64,000 nt of DNA from DATJIG01 sp050260515 (GCA_050260515.1 JBLNCI010000044.1:1-64000), one strand, 5' to 3'; positions 25,993-34,022 are shown, counted from the first letter of the stretch. Program-made: numbers and translations. The notes: a model not told the origin generated them from the sequence alone.

Positions 25993-27138
25993 ATGGACGC
26001 CTGGCACTTCACCGAGATGCCGTATCCGTACCTGCCGCCGCAGGACCAGTACACGTCGGACCGCGTCAACATGCCGAACTCGGTGTGCGATCCGAAGATC
26101 GCCGCCGATCTCTACAACCGCTACCTCGACGAGCACATGATCGCCGACGACCTCGGCCTCCACATGATGCTCAACGAGCACCACCAGACCCCGACCTGCC
26201 TCGACACCGCGGCGCCGCTCGCGGCCGCGATCCTCGCGCGGCAGACGTCGAAGGGCCGCATCTGCATCCTCGGCAATCCGATCGCCAACCGCGCCAACCC
26301 GATCCGCATCGCCGAGGAGATGGCGATGATCGACTGCATCTCGAAGGGCCGGCTCGACTGCGGCTTCGTCCGCGGCGTGCCGTACGAGGTGTTCGGCGCC
26401 AACTCCAATCCCACCCAGACGCTGGAACGCCTGTGGGAAGGCATCGAGCTGGTGAAACTTGCGTGGACCAGCCACGACGGCCCGGTGAACTTCGAGGGCC
26501 GCTTCTGGCACAAGCGCACCATCAACATCTGGCCCCGGCCCTACCAGCAGCCGCACCCGCCGATCTGGATCACCGGCTCGTCGGACAAGGCCAACATCCA
26601 GCGGGTCGCGCGCGAAGGCTACACGTTCGCGATGTTCCTGCAGCCCCACGAGAAGGTGCGTGAGATGTTCGACGCCTTCCGCGAGGCCTCGCCCGACGCG
26701 GACCCGAACCAGAAGCTCGCCTACATGCCGCTGGTCTTCACCGCGGATTCCGAGGCGGAGGCCGCGAAGGGCGCCGAGGCGCTGACCTGGTACATCAAAT
26801 CGAAGTCGGAGCCGCAGTTCCGCAACCCGCCGGGCTACGTGCCGGTGTCGTTCAACGTCAACGCGCTCAAGGGCAAGTACTCGGGCCGCACCGACGCGGT
26901 GCGCCGCCAGGGCCTCGACTACCTCAAGGAGCAGGGCGTGGTGATCGCCGGCACGCCGGACCAGGTCATCGCCCAGATCCGCCGGTTCCACGATCTGGTC
27001 GGCGGCTTCCGCCACCTCCTGATGATGCAGCAGGCGGGCTTCCTCGACCACGCGTCGACGGTCAAGAGCATGACGCTGTTCGCCAAGGAGGTGTATCCGG
27101 CGATCCGCGACCTCGGCGCGACCAAGAAGGCGGCGTAA
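25993..27138 (+). CDS. LLM-class flavin-dependent monooxygenase, paralogue 2
   Basis: A 381-residue protein collinear with the LLM gene just upstream. Most residues are shared, including MIDCISKGRLDCGFVRG, the PPIWITGSSDK turn and the C-terminal LLMMQQAGFLDHASTVKSM. Differences cluster in the first 35 residues and in the C-terminal tail. The 90-bp gap to paralogue 1 holds a short GGGGCGCTCC / GGAGCGCCCC hairpin. Both copies are probably functional, since neither has a frameshift. Whether they form one heteromer or act on different substrates cannot be told. Confidence 0.88.
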   Translation: MDAWHFTEMPYPYLPPQDQYTSDRVNMPNSVCDPKIAADLYNRYLDEHMIADDLGLHMMLNEHHQTPTCLDTAAPLAAAILARQTSKGRICILGNPIANRANPIRIAEEMAMIDCISKGRLDCGFVRGVPYEVFGANSNPTQTLERLWEGIELVKLAWTSHDGPVNFEGRFWHKRTINIWPRPYQQPHPPIWITGSSDKANIQRVAREGYTFAMFLQPHEKVREMFDAFREASPDADPNQKLAYMPLVFTADSEAEAAKGAEALTWYIKSKSEPQFRNPPGYVPVSFNVNALKGKYSGRTDAVRRQGLDYLKEQGVVIAGTPDQVIAQIRRFHDLVGGFRHLLMMQQAGFLDHASTVKSMTLFAKEVYPAIRDLGATKKAA

Positions 27139-27144
27139 TGAGAT

Positions 27145-27282
27145 CCCCCTCACCCTACCCGCTCCCCGTTGGGGAGAGGGATGCGGAGGGTTGGCGAGCC
27201 AGCGACGGGTTGCACCCCGTCGCCCTTTTGAAGGCGGCGCTGAAGGCGCCGATGGCGAGCTTACCCGTAGCCGGGTGAGGGG
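27145..27282. repeat. MITE-like intergenic repeat, copy 2
   Basis: A 138-bp copy of the element at 19122-19232. It has the same terminal inverted ends (CCCCCTCACCC / GGGTGAGGGG) and the same internal GGAGAGGGATGCGGAGGGTTGGCGAG and GAGCTTACCCGTAGCCGGG blocks (split here for length). It contains about 27 extra bases, including an ACGGGTTGCACCCCGT palindrome. It sits 6 bp after the LLM stop codon, inside the operon. Confidence 0.75.
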
Positions 27283-27313
27283 CACTGTTCACCACTCAAT
27301 GAGACCGACAGCA

Positions 27314-28144
27314 ATGGGCAAGTACGTTTCCGTCGACGGGATCAACACGCACTATCTCGAGGCCGGCGAGCGCTTCAAGGGCAAGGCGCCGACGGTGCTG
27401 CTGCTGCACTCGGCCGAGTTCGGCGGCGCCGCCGAGCTGTCGTGGGAGTTCAACGTCGGCCCGCTCGGCGAGCACTTCCACGTGCTGGCGCCGGATCATC
27501 TGGGCTTCGGCCGCACCGACAAGGTCTTCGATTTCTGCGGCCAGTTCCCGCGCCGGATCCGCCACATCGCCCGCTTCGTCGAGACGATGGGCGTGAAGCA
27601 GGTCTACGTCGTGGGCAGCTCGATGTCGGGCGGCCTCTCGCTCGCGGTCGCCGCGCGCGACAAACCCGACTGGCCGATCGCCAAGGTCGCCGCCTGCTCG
27701 GGCGGCGGCGATGCCCCCGACAACGAGGCGCGCAAGATCCTCAACACCTACGACGGCTCGCGCGAGCACATGAAGCGCATCGTCGAGGTGATGTTCGTCG
27801 ACCCGAAATGGGCCAACGACGAGCGCTACATCGATCGCCGCCAGGAGCTCGCGACCCTGCCCGGCGCGTGGGAGGCGACCCAGGCGGCGCGCTTCAAGGC
27901 GCCGTTCCGCAAGCCCCCGGCCGACCGCGGCGAGCGCGACGCCATCCGCTACGACAACATCAAGGTGCCGTGCCTCATCATGGCCGGCCGCCTCGATCCG
28001 TTGCGCGCGCCGGGCTACGCCGATAAGCTCGCCGCCGCCATCCCGGGCGCCGAGTTGCACGTGTTCCAGAACGCGTCGCACATGGGCAACATCGAGTGCG
28101 CGGCCGAGTTCAACGAGCGCCTTCTGCGTTTCCTGAAGGCCTGA
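27314..28144 (+). CDS. Alpha/beta hydrolase, second of the LLM operon
   Basis: A 276-residue alpha/beta hydrolase. The nucleophile elbow is VGSSMSGG, the acid is probably in GRLDPLRAPGY and the catalytic His lies in NASHMGNIECAAEF. The TVLLLHSAEFGGAAELSW segment near the N-terminus is typical of C-C bond hydrolases of aromatic meta-cleavage pathways, but this is a resemblance and not proof. ATG 27314 was chosen; ATG 27299 would add five residues. The flavin reductase gene begins 13 bp after its stop. Confidence 0.85.
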   Translation: MGKYVSVDGINTHYLEAGERFKGKAPTVLLLHSAEFGGAAELSWEFNVGPLGEHFHVLAPDHLGFGRTDKVFDFCGQFPRRIRHIARFVETMGVKQVYVVGSSMSGGLSLAVAARDKPDWPIAKVAACSGGGDAPDNEARKILNTYDGSREHMKRIVEVMFVDPKWANDERYIDRRQELATLPGAWEATQAARFKAPFRKPPADRGERDAIRYDNIKVPCLIMAGRLDPLRAPGYADKLAAAIPGAELHVFQNASHMGNIECAAEFNERLLRFLKA

Positions 28145-28157
28145 GAGAGGACCAGTC

Positions 28158-28637
28158 ATGCTCGACGGAGTCGCGCTCCGCCAGTTCGCCAGTTGCTTCG
28201 CGACCGGCGTCGCCGTCATCACCACCCGCGACCCGTCGGGCAAGCCGTTCGGCCTGACCATGAACGCGATCTCGAGCGTGTCGCTCGACCCGCCGCTGTT
28301 CCTGATCTGCGTCGACAAGCGCTCGAACACGCTGCAGCCGATCCTCGACAGCAAGGCGTTCGCCATCAACATCCTCGCCAAGGGCCAGGAGGCGATCTCG
28401 AACGTGTTCGCCGGCAAGTCCGAGGACAAGTTCGCCGGCATCGCCCACCACGCGGGCAGCCACGGCATGCCGATCATCGACGGCGCCCACGGCGCGGCGG
28501 AGTTCTCGGTGTTCGCCGACTACCCGGGCGGCGACCACGTCATCATCGTCGGCGAGGTCCGCTCGATCGAGACCGCCGCGGTCGATCCCCTGCTCTACTT
28601 CCGCAGCAAGTACGGCGCTTTCGCCCCGGCGGGGTGA
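28158..28637 (+). CDS. Flavin reductase family protein
   Basis: A 159-residue flavin reductase-like (split-barrel FMN-binding) protein. Family features are FATGVAVITTRDPSGKPFGLTMNAISSVSLDPPLFLICVDKRSNT (split in two here: RSNT ends the flavin contact strand) and the C-terminal LLYFRSKYGAF. These proteins reduce FMN with NAD(P)H and hand it to a monooxygenase. Its place directly after two LLM genes makes it the obvious reductase partner of a two-component flavin monooxygenase. GAGAGGACC precedes the ATG. Confidence 0.9.
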   Translation: MLDGVALRQFASCFATGVAVITTRDPSGKPFGLTMNAISSVSLDPPLFLICVDKRSNTLQPILDSKAFAINILAKGQEAISNVFAGKSEDKFAGIAHHAGSHGMPIIDGAHGAAEFSVFADYPGGDHVIIVGEVRSIETAAVDPLLYFRSKYGAFAPAG

Positions 28638-28702
28638 GCCGCCCGGCGCGTTCCGGATTTCTCCACAGCGCGCGCCCGCCCGTCGGCGCAGGGTCTGCGC
28701 GG

Positions 28703-28851
28703 TGTCCCACCGCCGTCTCCAGCCGAGCCCGGCGTGGGACACTTCGACCGCGCGGGATTCGCAACGGCATCAATAGCTTGACCCCTCGCTGTGGAGAACT
28801 GTCCCACTGTCCCACACCGGCCATTTGGGACACCCTGGGACAGTTGGGACA
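28703..28851. repeat. Cluster of seven TGTCCCA heptamers in both orientations
   Basis: TGTCCCA occurs at 28703, 28800 and 28808. Its complement TGGGACA occurs at 28735, 28826, 28836 and 28845. Pairs of opposite orientation can form hairpins. The role is unknown. Confidence 0.7.
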
Positions 28852-28895
28852 CTTTTGCACAGTCGAGTGACAGGGCGGAGGGAGCGTCGGCGCTT

Positions 28896-28925
28896 CCCCC
28901 TCACCCCGGCCCTCTCCCTCAAGGG
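28896..28925. repeat. Fragment of the 'ccccctcacc' repeat family
   Basis: CCCCCTCACCCCGGCCCTCT followed by a CCCTCAAGGG palindrome matches the left end of the elements at 19122 and 27145. The right end is missing. Confidence 0.5.
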
Positions 28926-28995
28926 AGAGCGAGACAACGAATCGCGCGCCGTGGTCGTGATGACCGTGAAGATTCTCGTGCGGGTACCCTGCTGT

Positions 28996-29082
28996 CGTCA
29001 TGCCCGGGCTTGCCCCGGGCATCCACGTTTGTTCTGAATTCTGGAAAGAAACACGTGGATGCCCGCCTACGCGGGCATGACG
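28996..29082. repeat. Palindromic element of the cgtcatgcccg family
   Basis: An 87-bp element with inverted ends CGTCATGCCCG / CGGGCATGACG and an inner palindrome ATCCACGT / ACGTGGAT around a GAATTC-containing loop. The whole element could fold into one long hairpin. Related copies lie at 7509-7567 and 31445-31473. Confidence 0.75.
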
Positions 29083-29184
29083 AAGAAAACGACCGGGACG
29101 AGCGATCCTGCCAAGACAAGGACGCGCCCGAGTGCCCACTCCACTTAGACGTTACGGCATGAGGACAAAGCACGCGGGCAGGAA

Positions 29185-29211
29185 AAAGGGCGCTCCGTGG
29201 AGGCGCCCTTT
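29185..29211 (-). terminator. Intrinsic terminator of tauD copy 1
   Basis: AAAGGGCGC (29185-29193) pairs with GCGCCCTTT (29203-29211). On the minus strand the stem runs into TTTTT. It lies about 50 bp past the dioxygenase stop. Confidence 0.7.
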
Positions 29212-29263
29212 CCATTTGTGGCCGTCGCGACTGCGATTTATCGCTGTCGCCGCAGTGATCGCG

Positions 29264-30115
29264 TTACTCCGGCCTCTCGCCGAGCACGGTGAGGCGGCGC
29301 ATGAGCCTGGGCTCGGTCGCCTCGAAGTCGGTGCGGGCGTGCGCGGTGCAGCGGTTGTCCCACATCAGCACGTCGCCGAGCTGCCACTTGTGGGCGTAGA
29401 CGTTGTCCGCGCGCTCGATGGTCTGGTAACAGACCTCGAGGATTTCGGCGCTCTCCTTCTCGTCCATGCCCTCGATCTGATACGTCATCAGCCGGTTGAC
29501 GAACAGCGCCTTGCGCCGGGTCTCGGGGTGGATGCGCACGATCGGGTGCGCATAGCGCGGGGCGTCGGGCGCGACGTTGCGCGACGCCGTCACCGAGGCG
29601 TTGTCGTAGTCGTAGACGTGCAGCACCTTCTTGCCGGCGATCTTCTTCTTGATGTCGTCGGGCAGCAGGTCGTAGGCGCGGTAGAGATTGGCGAACAGCG
29701 TGTCGCCGCCGGTCTTCGGGATCTTCAGCGAGTACAGGATCGTCGCCTTGGCCGGGCGCTCCGTATAGACCTGATCGATGTGGAACTGCATCTCGCCGAC
29801 CGGCAGGGCGTGGATGAACTTGCCGTCCTTCTGCTGGTTCGAGATGTACATGATCGCCGGGTCCTCGCCGGCGAACTCCGGCGTGTGGATGCGCGACAGC
29901 TCGCCGAACCGCGAGCCGTAGGCGATCTGCGCCTTGGAATCGATTTCCTGGTTGCGGAAGCAGATGACGAGGTTCTGCAGCCACGCCGCGTGCACCGCGG
30001 CGAAGGTCTGGTCGTCCATCGGCTTCGACAGGTCGACGCCGACGATCTCGGCGCCGAGCGCGCCGCCCGACGGGCGCACCTCGATGCGGGAGCGGGCGGT
30101 CATGCGGGTTGCCAT
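29264..30115 (-). CDS. TauD/TfdA-family alpha-ketoglutarate dioxygenase, copy 1
   Basis: A 283-residue Fe(II)/2-oxoglutarate dioxygenase. The iron facial triad is visible: HxD in MQFHIDQVY and the distal His in WDNRCTAHAR. The 2-oxoglutarate-binding Arg is in RRLTVLGERP. The family hydroxylates sulfonates, phenoxyacetates and other carboxylates next to the leaving group; the substrate here is unknown. AGGAG precedes the ATG at 30115, while an upstream extension lacks a binding site. It is related to the second copy at 38147. A candidate operator and a -10 box lie 85-107 bp upstream. Confidence 0.88.
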   Translation of the reverse strand: MATRMTARSRIEVRPSGGALGAEIVGVDLSKPMDDQTFAAVHAAWLQNLVICFRNQEIDSKAQIAYGSRFGELSRIHTPEFAGEDPAIMYISNQQKDGKFIHALPVGEMQFHIDQVYTERPAKATILYSLKIPKTGGDTLFANLYRAYDLLPDDIKKKIAGKKVLHVYDYDNASVTASRNVAPDAPRYAHPIVRIHPETRRKALFVNRLMTYQIEGMDEKESAEILEVCYQTIERADNVYAHKWQLGDVLMWDNRCTAHARTDFEATEPRLMRRLTVLGERPE

Positions 30116-30199
30116 GGCACTCTCCTGGGCCGGACGTCCGGCGGGTACGGGGCCATGCTCCGGCGCGATTGCGGCGGAACGCGGGCCCTCAGAAAACAA

Positions 30200-30222
30200 T
30201 TAGGTTTCTAACGGTTATTATA
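30200..30222 (-). promoter_or_regulatory. Candidate MarR operator and -10 box before tauD copy 1
   Basis: TTAGGTTTCTAA at 30200-30211 has inverted TTAG/CTAA arms. On the minus strand a TATAAT (30222-30217) stands just upstream, so a bound repressor would cover the transcription start. The site resembles those at 39043 and 41841. The surrounding AT-rich stretch stands out from the GC-rich genome. Confidence 0.55.
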
Positions 30223-30295
30223 CGGCCGAGCGGCGCGGCTGGCAAGAAAGCCCACGGGACGGGAAACGCGGAAACCGGCGGTTTCCCACAGGTTT

Positions 30296-31357
30296 TTACT
30301 GCAGCTTCTCGGCGCTGGTGATGATGGCGTTGACGCGCGCCAGCACCGCGGGCGACGCGCCCAGCACCTCTTTGACCACCGCCTGCACCTCCTCGCCGGT
30401 CGACGGGCTCAGGTCGCGGTTGGCCTTGTCGCACTCGGCGATCACGTCCGCGTCCTTCATCGTCGCGTCGAAGGCGCGGCGCAGCGCCGCGACGCGCTCG
30501 GCCGGCACGCCGGGCGTGGTCGCGAACGGGCGCGCGAACGCGACGTCCGACGACATCAGCCGCAGCACGGCCCGGTCCTCGGGGTTGCTCGCGAGATCCA
30601 TCATCAGCGGCACGTCCTTGAGATCGGGATGCGGCTCCAGCCCGATCTGCACGATCTGGAAGATCTTCTTCTCGGCGAGCCACTGCGGATGGCCGCTGAC
30701 CCACGACGCCCAGATGTTGTGGCGGGCCTCGACCTCGCCGCGCTCCATCGCGAGGTTGACGTCGTTACCGCCGGGGTAGGCGACGATCAGCTTGAACTTC
30801 GTCCCGACGATGCTGTTGAGCGCAAGCGGATTGTAGGCAGACGGCGTGTTCGCGCCGGGCGCGCCGAGGATCACCTCGCGCCTCTTCGCGTCCTCGATCG
30901 AGCGGATCGGGCTCGTGTGCCACACCGAGATGACGTTGGGCGACTTGGTGGTGTTGCCGATCCACGCCCACTCGGTGACGTCGAACTGGACGCCGCGCTG
31001 CTTCGAGGCCTGGGCGAGCGGCATGGTCGAGAGCGGCGTCTCCAGCACCGTGCCGTCGCGCGGCGCCTGGACGTGCAGCCAGTTCGCGGCGGTGATGCCA
31101 CCGCCGCCCGGCATGTTGCGCGGGACGATCGTGGGATTCCCGGGGATGTGGCGCGACATGTACTGCGCCACCATGCGGGCGCGCAGGTCGTAGTCGCCGC
31201 CCGGGCTGCTCGGGATGATCATCGAGATCGTCTTGCCGCGATAGAACTCGGCGACGGACGACGTCTGCGACTGGGCGGACGCGGGGGCCGCGACAGCCAG
31301 CGCCGCGACTGCCAGCGCAGCGGCAACGAGGGCCATGCGAGCGGAGACACGCACCAT
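30296..31357 (-). CDS. TTT/Bug-family periplasmic binding protein
   Basis: A 353-residue tripartite tricarboxylate transporter substrate-binding (TctC/Bug) protein. A signal peptide with AVAAPASAQ cleavage is followed by FYRGKTISMIIPSSPGGDYDLRARMVAQYMSRHIPGNP (FYRGK, SPGGDYD and HIPGNP being the family blocks). IVPRNMPGGGG and the GTVLETPLSTMP loop follow. Ligands are carboxylates. No TctA or TctB membrane gene is nearby, so it may serve a transporter elsewhere. GGGAGG precedes the ATG at 31357. It is separated from the dioxygenase gene by a 180-bp regulatory gap. Confidence 0.86.
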   Translation of the reverse strand: MVRVSARMALVAAALAVAALAVAAPASAQSQTSSVAEFYRGKTISMIIPSSPGGDYDLRARMVAQYMSRHIPGNPTIVPRNMPGGGGITAANWLHVQAPRDGTVLETPLSTMPLAQASKQRGVQFDVTEWAWIGNTTKSPNVISVWHTSPIRSIEDAKRREVILGAPGANTPSAYNPLALNSIVGTKFKLIVAYPGGNDVNLAMERGEVEARHNIWASWVSGHPQWLAEKKIFQIVQIGLEPHPDLKDVPLMMDLASNPEDRAVLRLMSSDVAFARPFATTPGVPAERVAALRRAFDATMKDADVIAECDKANRDLSPSTGEEVQAVVKEVLGASPAVLARVNAIITSAEKLQ

Positions 31358-31444
31358 CACAACCTCCCTGCTCCTCTGACGGAAGCTGGGGGGAATGGTC
31401 GCCCGCAGGGGGCTGGCGGTCAATGAGGTAGCGAGTGCTGACTC

Positions 31445-31473
31445 CGTCATGCCCGGCCTTGCGCCGGGCATCC
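31445..31473. repeat. Half element of the cgtcatgcccg family
   Basis: CGTCATGCCCGGCCTTGCGC followed by CGGGCATCC matches the left half of the element at 28996-29082. It stops 25 bp before the SDR relic. Confidence 0.55.
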
Positions 31474-31497
31474 GAGCTTCCGCAGGCGCCGCACTCC

Positions 31498-31570
31498 TTA
31501 ATTAGGTAGCCCGACGTTCACCGTCTGGCCGGTCATATAGTTGGACATGTCCGACAGCAGGGAGGCGCCT
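31498..31570 (-). pseudogene. Relic of an SDR gene 3' end
   Basis: Read on the minus strand, this segment gives LLSDMSNYMTGQTVNV and then GLPN and a stop. The SDR gene at 34023 ends LLSDMSNYMTGQTMNV. Over about 50 nt the DNA differs at 5 positions, mostly third codon positions, and an in-frame TAG stands before residue 10 of the relic. So it is the tail of a diverged SDR gene with the rest lost. It marks the left side of the low-GC insert. Confidence 0.7.
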
Positions 31571-31594
31571 ATGTAGTAGCGAGCACGCTAGACG

Positions 31595-31789
31595 TCAGTT
31601 ACGGCCACTCCTGAAGGGATCGGGACCACTCCACAATGGCAGGGCATCCCATTCAGCGCGGGTCATGATGCGCTGTTCGCCATCAACAGATGCGAGAACT
31701 TTTGCATCCGCCCCAGTGATGCCACCGAATACCGCTGCTTTGCCGTTCCAGTCGCGAATCCATGCCTTATCTGTCGCTTGATCACTCAT
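31595..31789 (-). CDS. Small hypothetical protein in the insert
   Basis: A 64-residue protein of unknown function, MSDQATDKAWIRDWNGKAAV at the start and LPLWSGPDPFRSGRN at the end. It is acidic to neutral with two Trp-rich ends and no membrane segment. GGAG stands 8 bp before the ATG at 31789. A longer in-frame form from 31909 exists but has no binding site. It is transcribed away from the toxin-antitoxin-like genes. Confidence 0.5.
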   Translation of the reverse strand: MSDQATDKAWIRDWNGKAAVFGGITGADAKVLASVDGEQRIMTRAEWDALPLWSGPDPFRSGRN

Positions 31790-32042
31790 CGCCGCTCCAG
31801 TGTCATGCTCTTCCCCATGAAGGAAGATGGATACTGATTTGGAAGCTTCAACCCCGTTCGAAGGCCGCTCGGAGTCCACTGAGCCTAGGCCTCGGTTTTT
31901 GGCTGGCAAAGCGAAAGGGACTACATGAACCTCGCGGCAAGGTCGTCCGGTATTCCGGATTCCGCCAGCAATTGCGGTACCAAGTTGAGCGGTCGGCTAT
32001 AGTCTCCGGCGAGCGTGTGGAACAATCGACGTAGGGGAAGAC

Positions 32043-32231
32043 ATGAACACGAGGAAGGTTTCCACCGGCACGGTCCCTGGGCGTTTGGGGGCGCGCACTA
32101 CTCGCGCGTTAAAGCGCCGCGAGGAAGCTATTAAACGATACGTCGAGCAAGGTATGACGCACGAGGATGCAGTTAAGCGCGTCGATCGGGAGATGAGGGA
32201 TAATCCGCGGGGCGACTGGCGAGCAGGCTAA
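32043..32231 (+). CDS. Small basic hypothetical protein
   Basis: A 62-residue, strongly basic protein (LGARTTRALKRREEAIKRYV then MTHEDAVKRVDREMRDNPRG). It is probably helical, and its charge would suit nucleic-acid binding, but no family is recognised. AGGGGAAG precedes the ATG at 32043. It lies about 100 bp before the XRE-ImmA gene on the same strand and may be part of the same module. Confidence 0.55.
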   Translation: MNTRKVSTGTVPGRLGARTTRALKRREEAIKRYVEQGMTHEDAVKRVDREMRDNPRGDWRAG

Positions 32232-32332
32232 CAGTTGCTGAGGGCTCATAGAATGTAGTGAAATCAATTATCTAGCTTAAGGCCCGTAGCCGTCTACTCA
32301 ATCCGGTGACGCCCGGTTACTATCTTCGCGCT

Positions 32333-33508
32333 ATGGTCGAAGCGCTCGTCAATCATGAACTTCTGCGCTGGGCGAGAGAGCGTGTGGCGCTGTCTACCGA
32401 GGATCTTGCGCGCAAGATTGGCGTCAAACCGGAACGCTTGGATGCCTGGGAGCAAGGCGAGCAGCACCCCACATTCAAACAAGCGGAGAAGTTGGCTGCG
32501 GCAACCTATATTCCGTTTGCCTACTTGTTCTTGGACGATTCTCCCGATGAGAGCCTGCCGATACCCGATCTTCGGACGTTGGGCAGCGAGACGCCGCAAA
32601 GGCTAGATGCGAACTTCCTCGACCTGATTCGAGATATTCAATTCAAGCAGGATTGGTATCGCGACCATTTGCTTGCTGAAGGTGCAGAGCCGCTGACCTT
32701 CATTGGAAAATTTCAACCTTCTGCCGCCATCGGTGATGTCGCTAACGATATTCGCCAGACACTGACGATCAGTCCTGCGACACGAGCCGCATCCCCCTCC
32801 TGGGAGGGATATCTGCGGCTCCTGATGGATTTGGCAGAGGCAGCGGGTATCTGGGTTATCCGAAATAGTATCGTCGCGAATAACACTCGACGGCCCTTAC
32901 GGGTGGAGCAATTTCGCGGATTCGCAATCAGCGATCCAATAGCTCCCCTGATCTTTATCAATGGACGAGACGCCAAAGCTGCTCAGATTTTCACGCTAGC
33001 ACACGAAGTAGCCCACCTGTGGTTTGGTGCAAGCGGTGTCTCCAACGTGCCGCTCACATACAGAAACTCCGATTTTGCAGATAGCAGCGCAAATATTGAG
33101 CGTATCTGCAATCAGGTTGCAGCTGAGGTTCTTGTCCCTGGCGCGGAGATCCAACATCTGTGGAACCGAAGACTAGATGTTGCCGAGAATGCTGCAGGCC
33201 TTTCCAGAGAATTCAAGGTCAGCCAAATCGTGTTAGCAAAAAGAGCCTTCGACCTCGGTTTGATCTCTTGGGATCGCTACAAAGAGTTCTACGACGGCGA
33301 GAGCGCGCGCTGGCGTTTAGAACGAGAGAAAGAGTCCGCCGGCGGCGACTACTATCGAATTGTACCAATGCGTAATGGCCGGAAATTCACCAATGCCGTC
33401 CTCATTAGTGCGATGCGCGGTGAACTTCTGTTACGGAACGCTTCTGCGCTTTTAAACGCGAAGCCAGCGACGATAAAGAAAATGTATGAGAAGCAAATGG
33501 CGGACTAA
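32333..33508 (+). CDS. XRE-ImmA/IrrE family protein (HTH plus metallopeptidase domain)
   Basis: A 391-residue protein. An N-terminal Cro/C1-type HTH (residues 5-62) reads LLRWARERVALSTEDLARKI then WEQGEQHPTFKQAEKLA. The C-terminal half is an ImmA/IrrE (COG2856) zinc peptidase-like domain with HEVAH at 224-228. In such pairs the protein acts as antitoxin and repressor of the following toxin, but peptidase-type repressor cleavage is another role of this fold. ATG 32333 was chosen; GTG 32306 is possible and no clear ribosome site exists for either. The PIN gene starts 2 bp after its stop. Confidence 0.85.
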   Translation: MVEALVNHELLRWARERVALSTEDLARKIGVKPERLDAWEQGEQHPTFKQAEKLAAATYIPFAYLFLDDSPDESLPIPDLRTLGSETPQRLDANFLDLIRDIQFKQDWYRDHLLAEGAEPLTFIGKFQPSAAIGDVANDIRQTLTISPATRAASPSWEGYLRLLMDLAEAAGIWVIRNSIVANNTRRPLRVEQFRGFAISDPIAPLIFINGRDAKAAQIFTLAHEVAHLWFGASGVSNVPLTYRNSDFADSSANIERICNQVAAEVLVPGAEIQHLWNRRLDVAENAAGLSREFKVSQIVLAKRAFDLGLISWDRYKEFYDGESARWRLEREKESAGGDYYRIVPMRNGRKFTNAVLISAMRGELLLRNASALLNAKPATIKKMYEKQMAD

Positions 33509-33510
33509 AA

Positions 33511-34005
33511 ATGCGCTACTTGTTAGACGCGAATGTGTTTATTGAAGCGAAAAACCGATACTACGCTTTCGATATCTGCCCAGGATTCTGGGACTGGATG
33601 GATCACGTCGTCACCGGAGACGTCGGGACTGTAACAAAAGTTCTGGACGAGATCGCCGAAGGTACCGACGAACTTGCAACGTGGGCGAATGGGCACAAGA
33701 GCGGCAATCTCTATTTGGAAATAAGTGACACGGCGACTCAGCAGCGGTTGAGTGAAATCACAGCCGCAGTTCAGGCTGGCGACTATAAACCTGCTGCAAA
33801 GGCGAAGTTCCTGGCCGGAGCGGACCCGTGGCTGATTGCTAAGGCAAAAGTACTTGGCGCGACGGTGGTGACCCACGAAGTGCCGGCCCCGCTCTCAAAA
33901 ATCCGGGTCCCGATCCCAAATATTTGCGACGCGTTCGGCGTAGCGTATGCCAATACGTTCGATACCTTGCGCGTATATTCCGCTGCATTCGTATTGAAGG
34001 CATGA
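33511..34005 (+). CDS. DUF4411 PIN-like toxin candidate
   Basis: A 164-residue PIN-like protein of the DUF4411 type. Family marks are the N-terminal RYLLDANVFIEAKNRYYAFD with the first acidic residue, the acidic central helix, ADPWLIAKAKVLGATVVTHE and the late PNICDAFGV segment. PIN domains are Mg-dependent RNases. The coupling to an XRE-ImmA gene with only 2 bp between them is a known toxin-antitoxin arrangement. The gene converges on the SDR gene, with 17 bp between stop codons. Confidence 0.83.
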   Translation: MRYLLDANVFIEAKNRYYAFDICPGFWDWMDHVVTGDVGTVTKVLDEIAEGTDELATWANGHKSGNLYLEISDTATQQRLSEITAAVQAGDYKPAAKAKFLAGADPWLIAKAKVLGATVVTHEVPAPLSKIRVPIPNICDAFGVAYANTFDTLRVYSAAFVLKA

Positions 34006-34022
34006 TCCGGCGTTAGCGCCGC

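Larger units (their letters stand above)
28638..29263. other. Gene-free stretch filled with repeats
   Basis: About 625 bp between the flavin reductase stop and the minus-strand dioxygenase stop. It holds a cluster of seven TGTCCCA/TGGGACA heptamers, a fragment of the 'ccccctcacc' repeat at 28896-28925, a complete 'cgtcatgcccg' palindromic element, and a terminator. I see no protein-coding signal in it. Confidence 0.65.
31571..34020. mobile_element. Lower-GC genomic insert with toxin-antitoxin-like pair
   Basis: Base composition and codon use change sharply here: AT-ending codons and runs such as AATTTCGCGGATTCGC replace the GC-ending codons seen on both sides. The insert holds two small unknown genes, an XRE-ImmA/IrrE gene and a PIN-like gene. 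It lies between the tail of an intact SDR gene and a relic of a similar tail. No integrase, transposase or clear attachment site was found, so the boundaries are approximate and the mode of entry is unknown. Confidence 0.6.

Noticed and set aside
31498..31570. Attachment-site duplication (attL/attR) for the low-GC insert
   Set aside because: The two copies differ mainly at third codon positions and one has an internal six-base deletion, which fits a diverged gene tail better than a recent exact duplication. No integrase gene is present.
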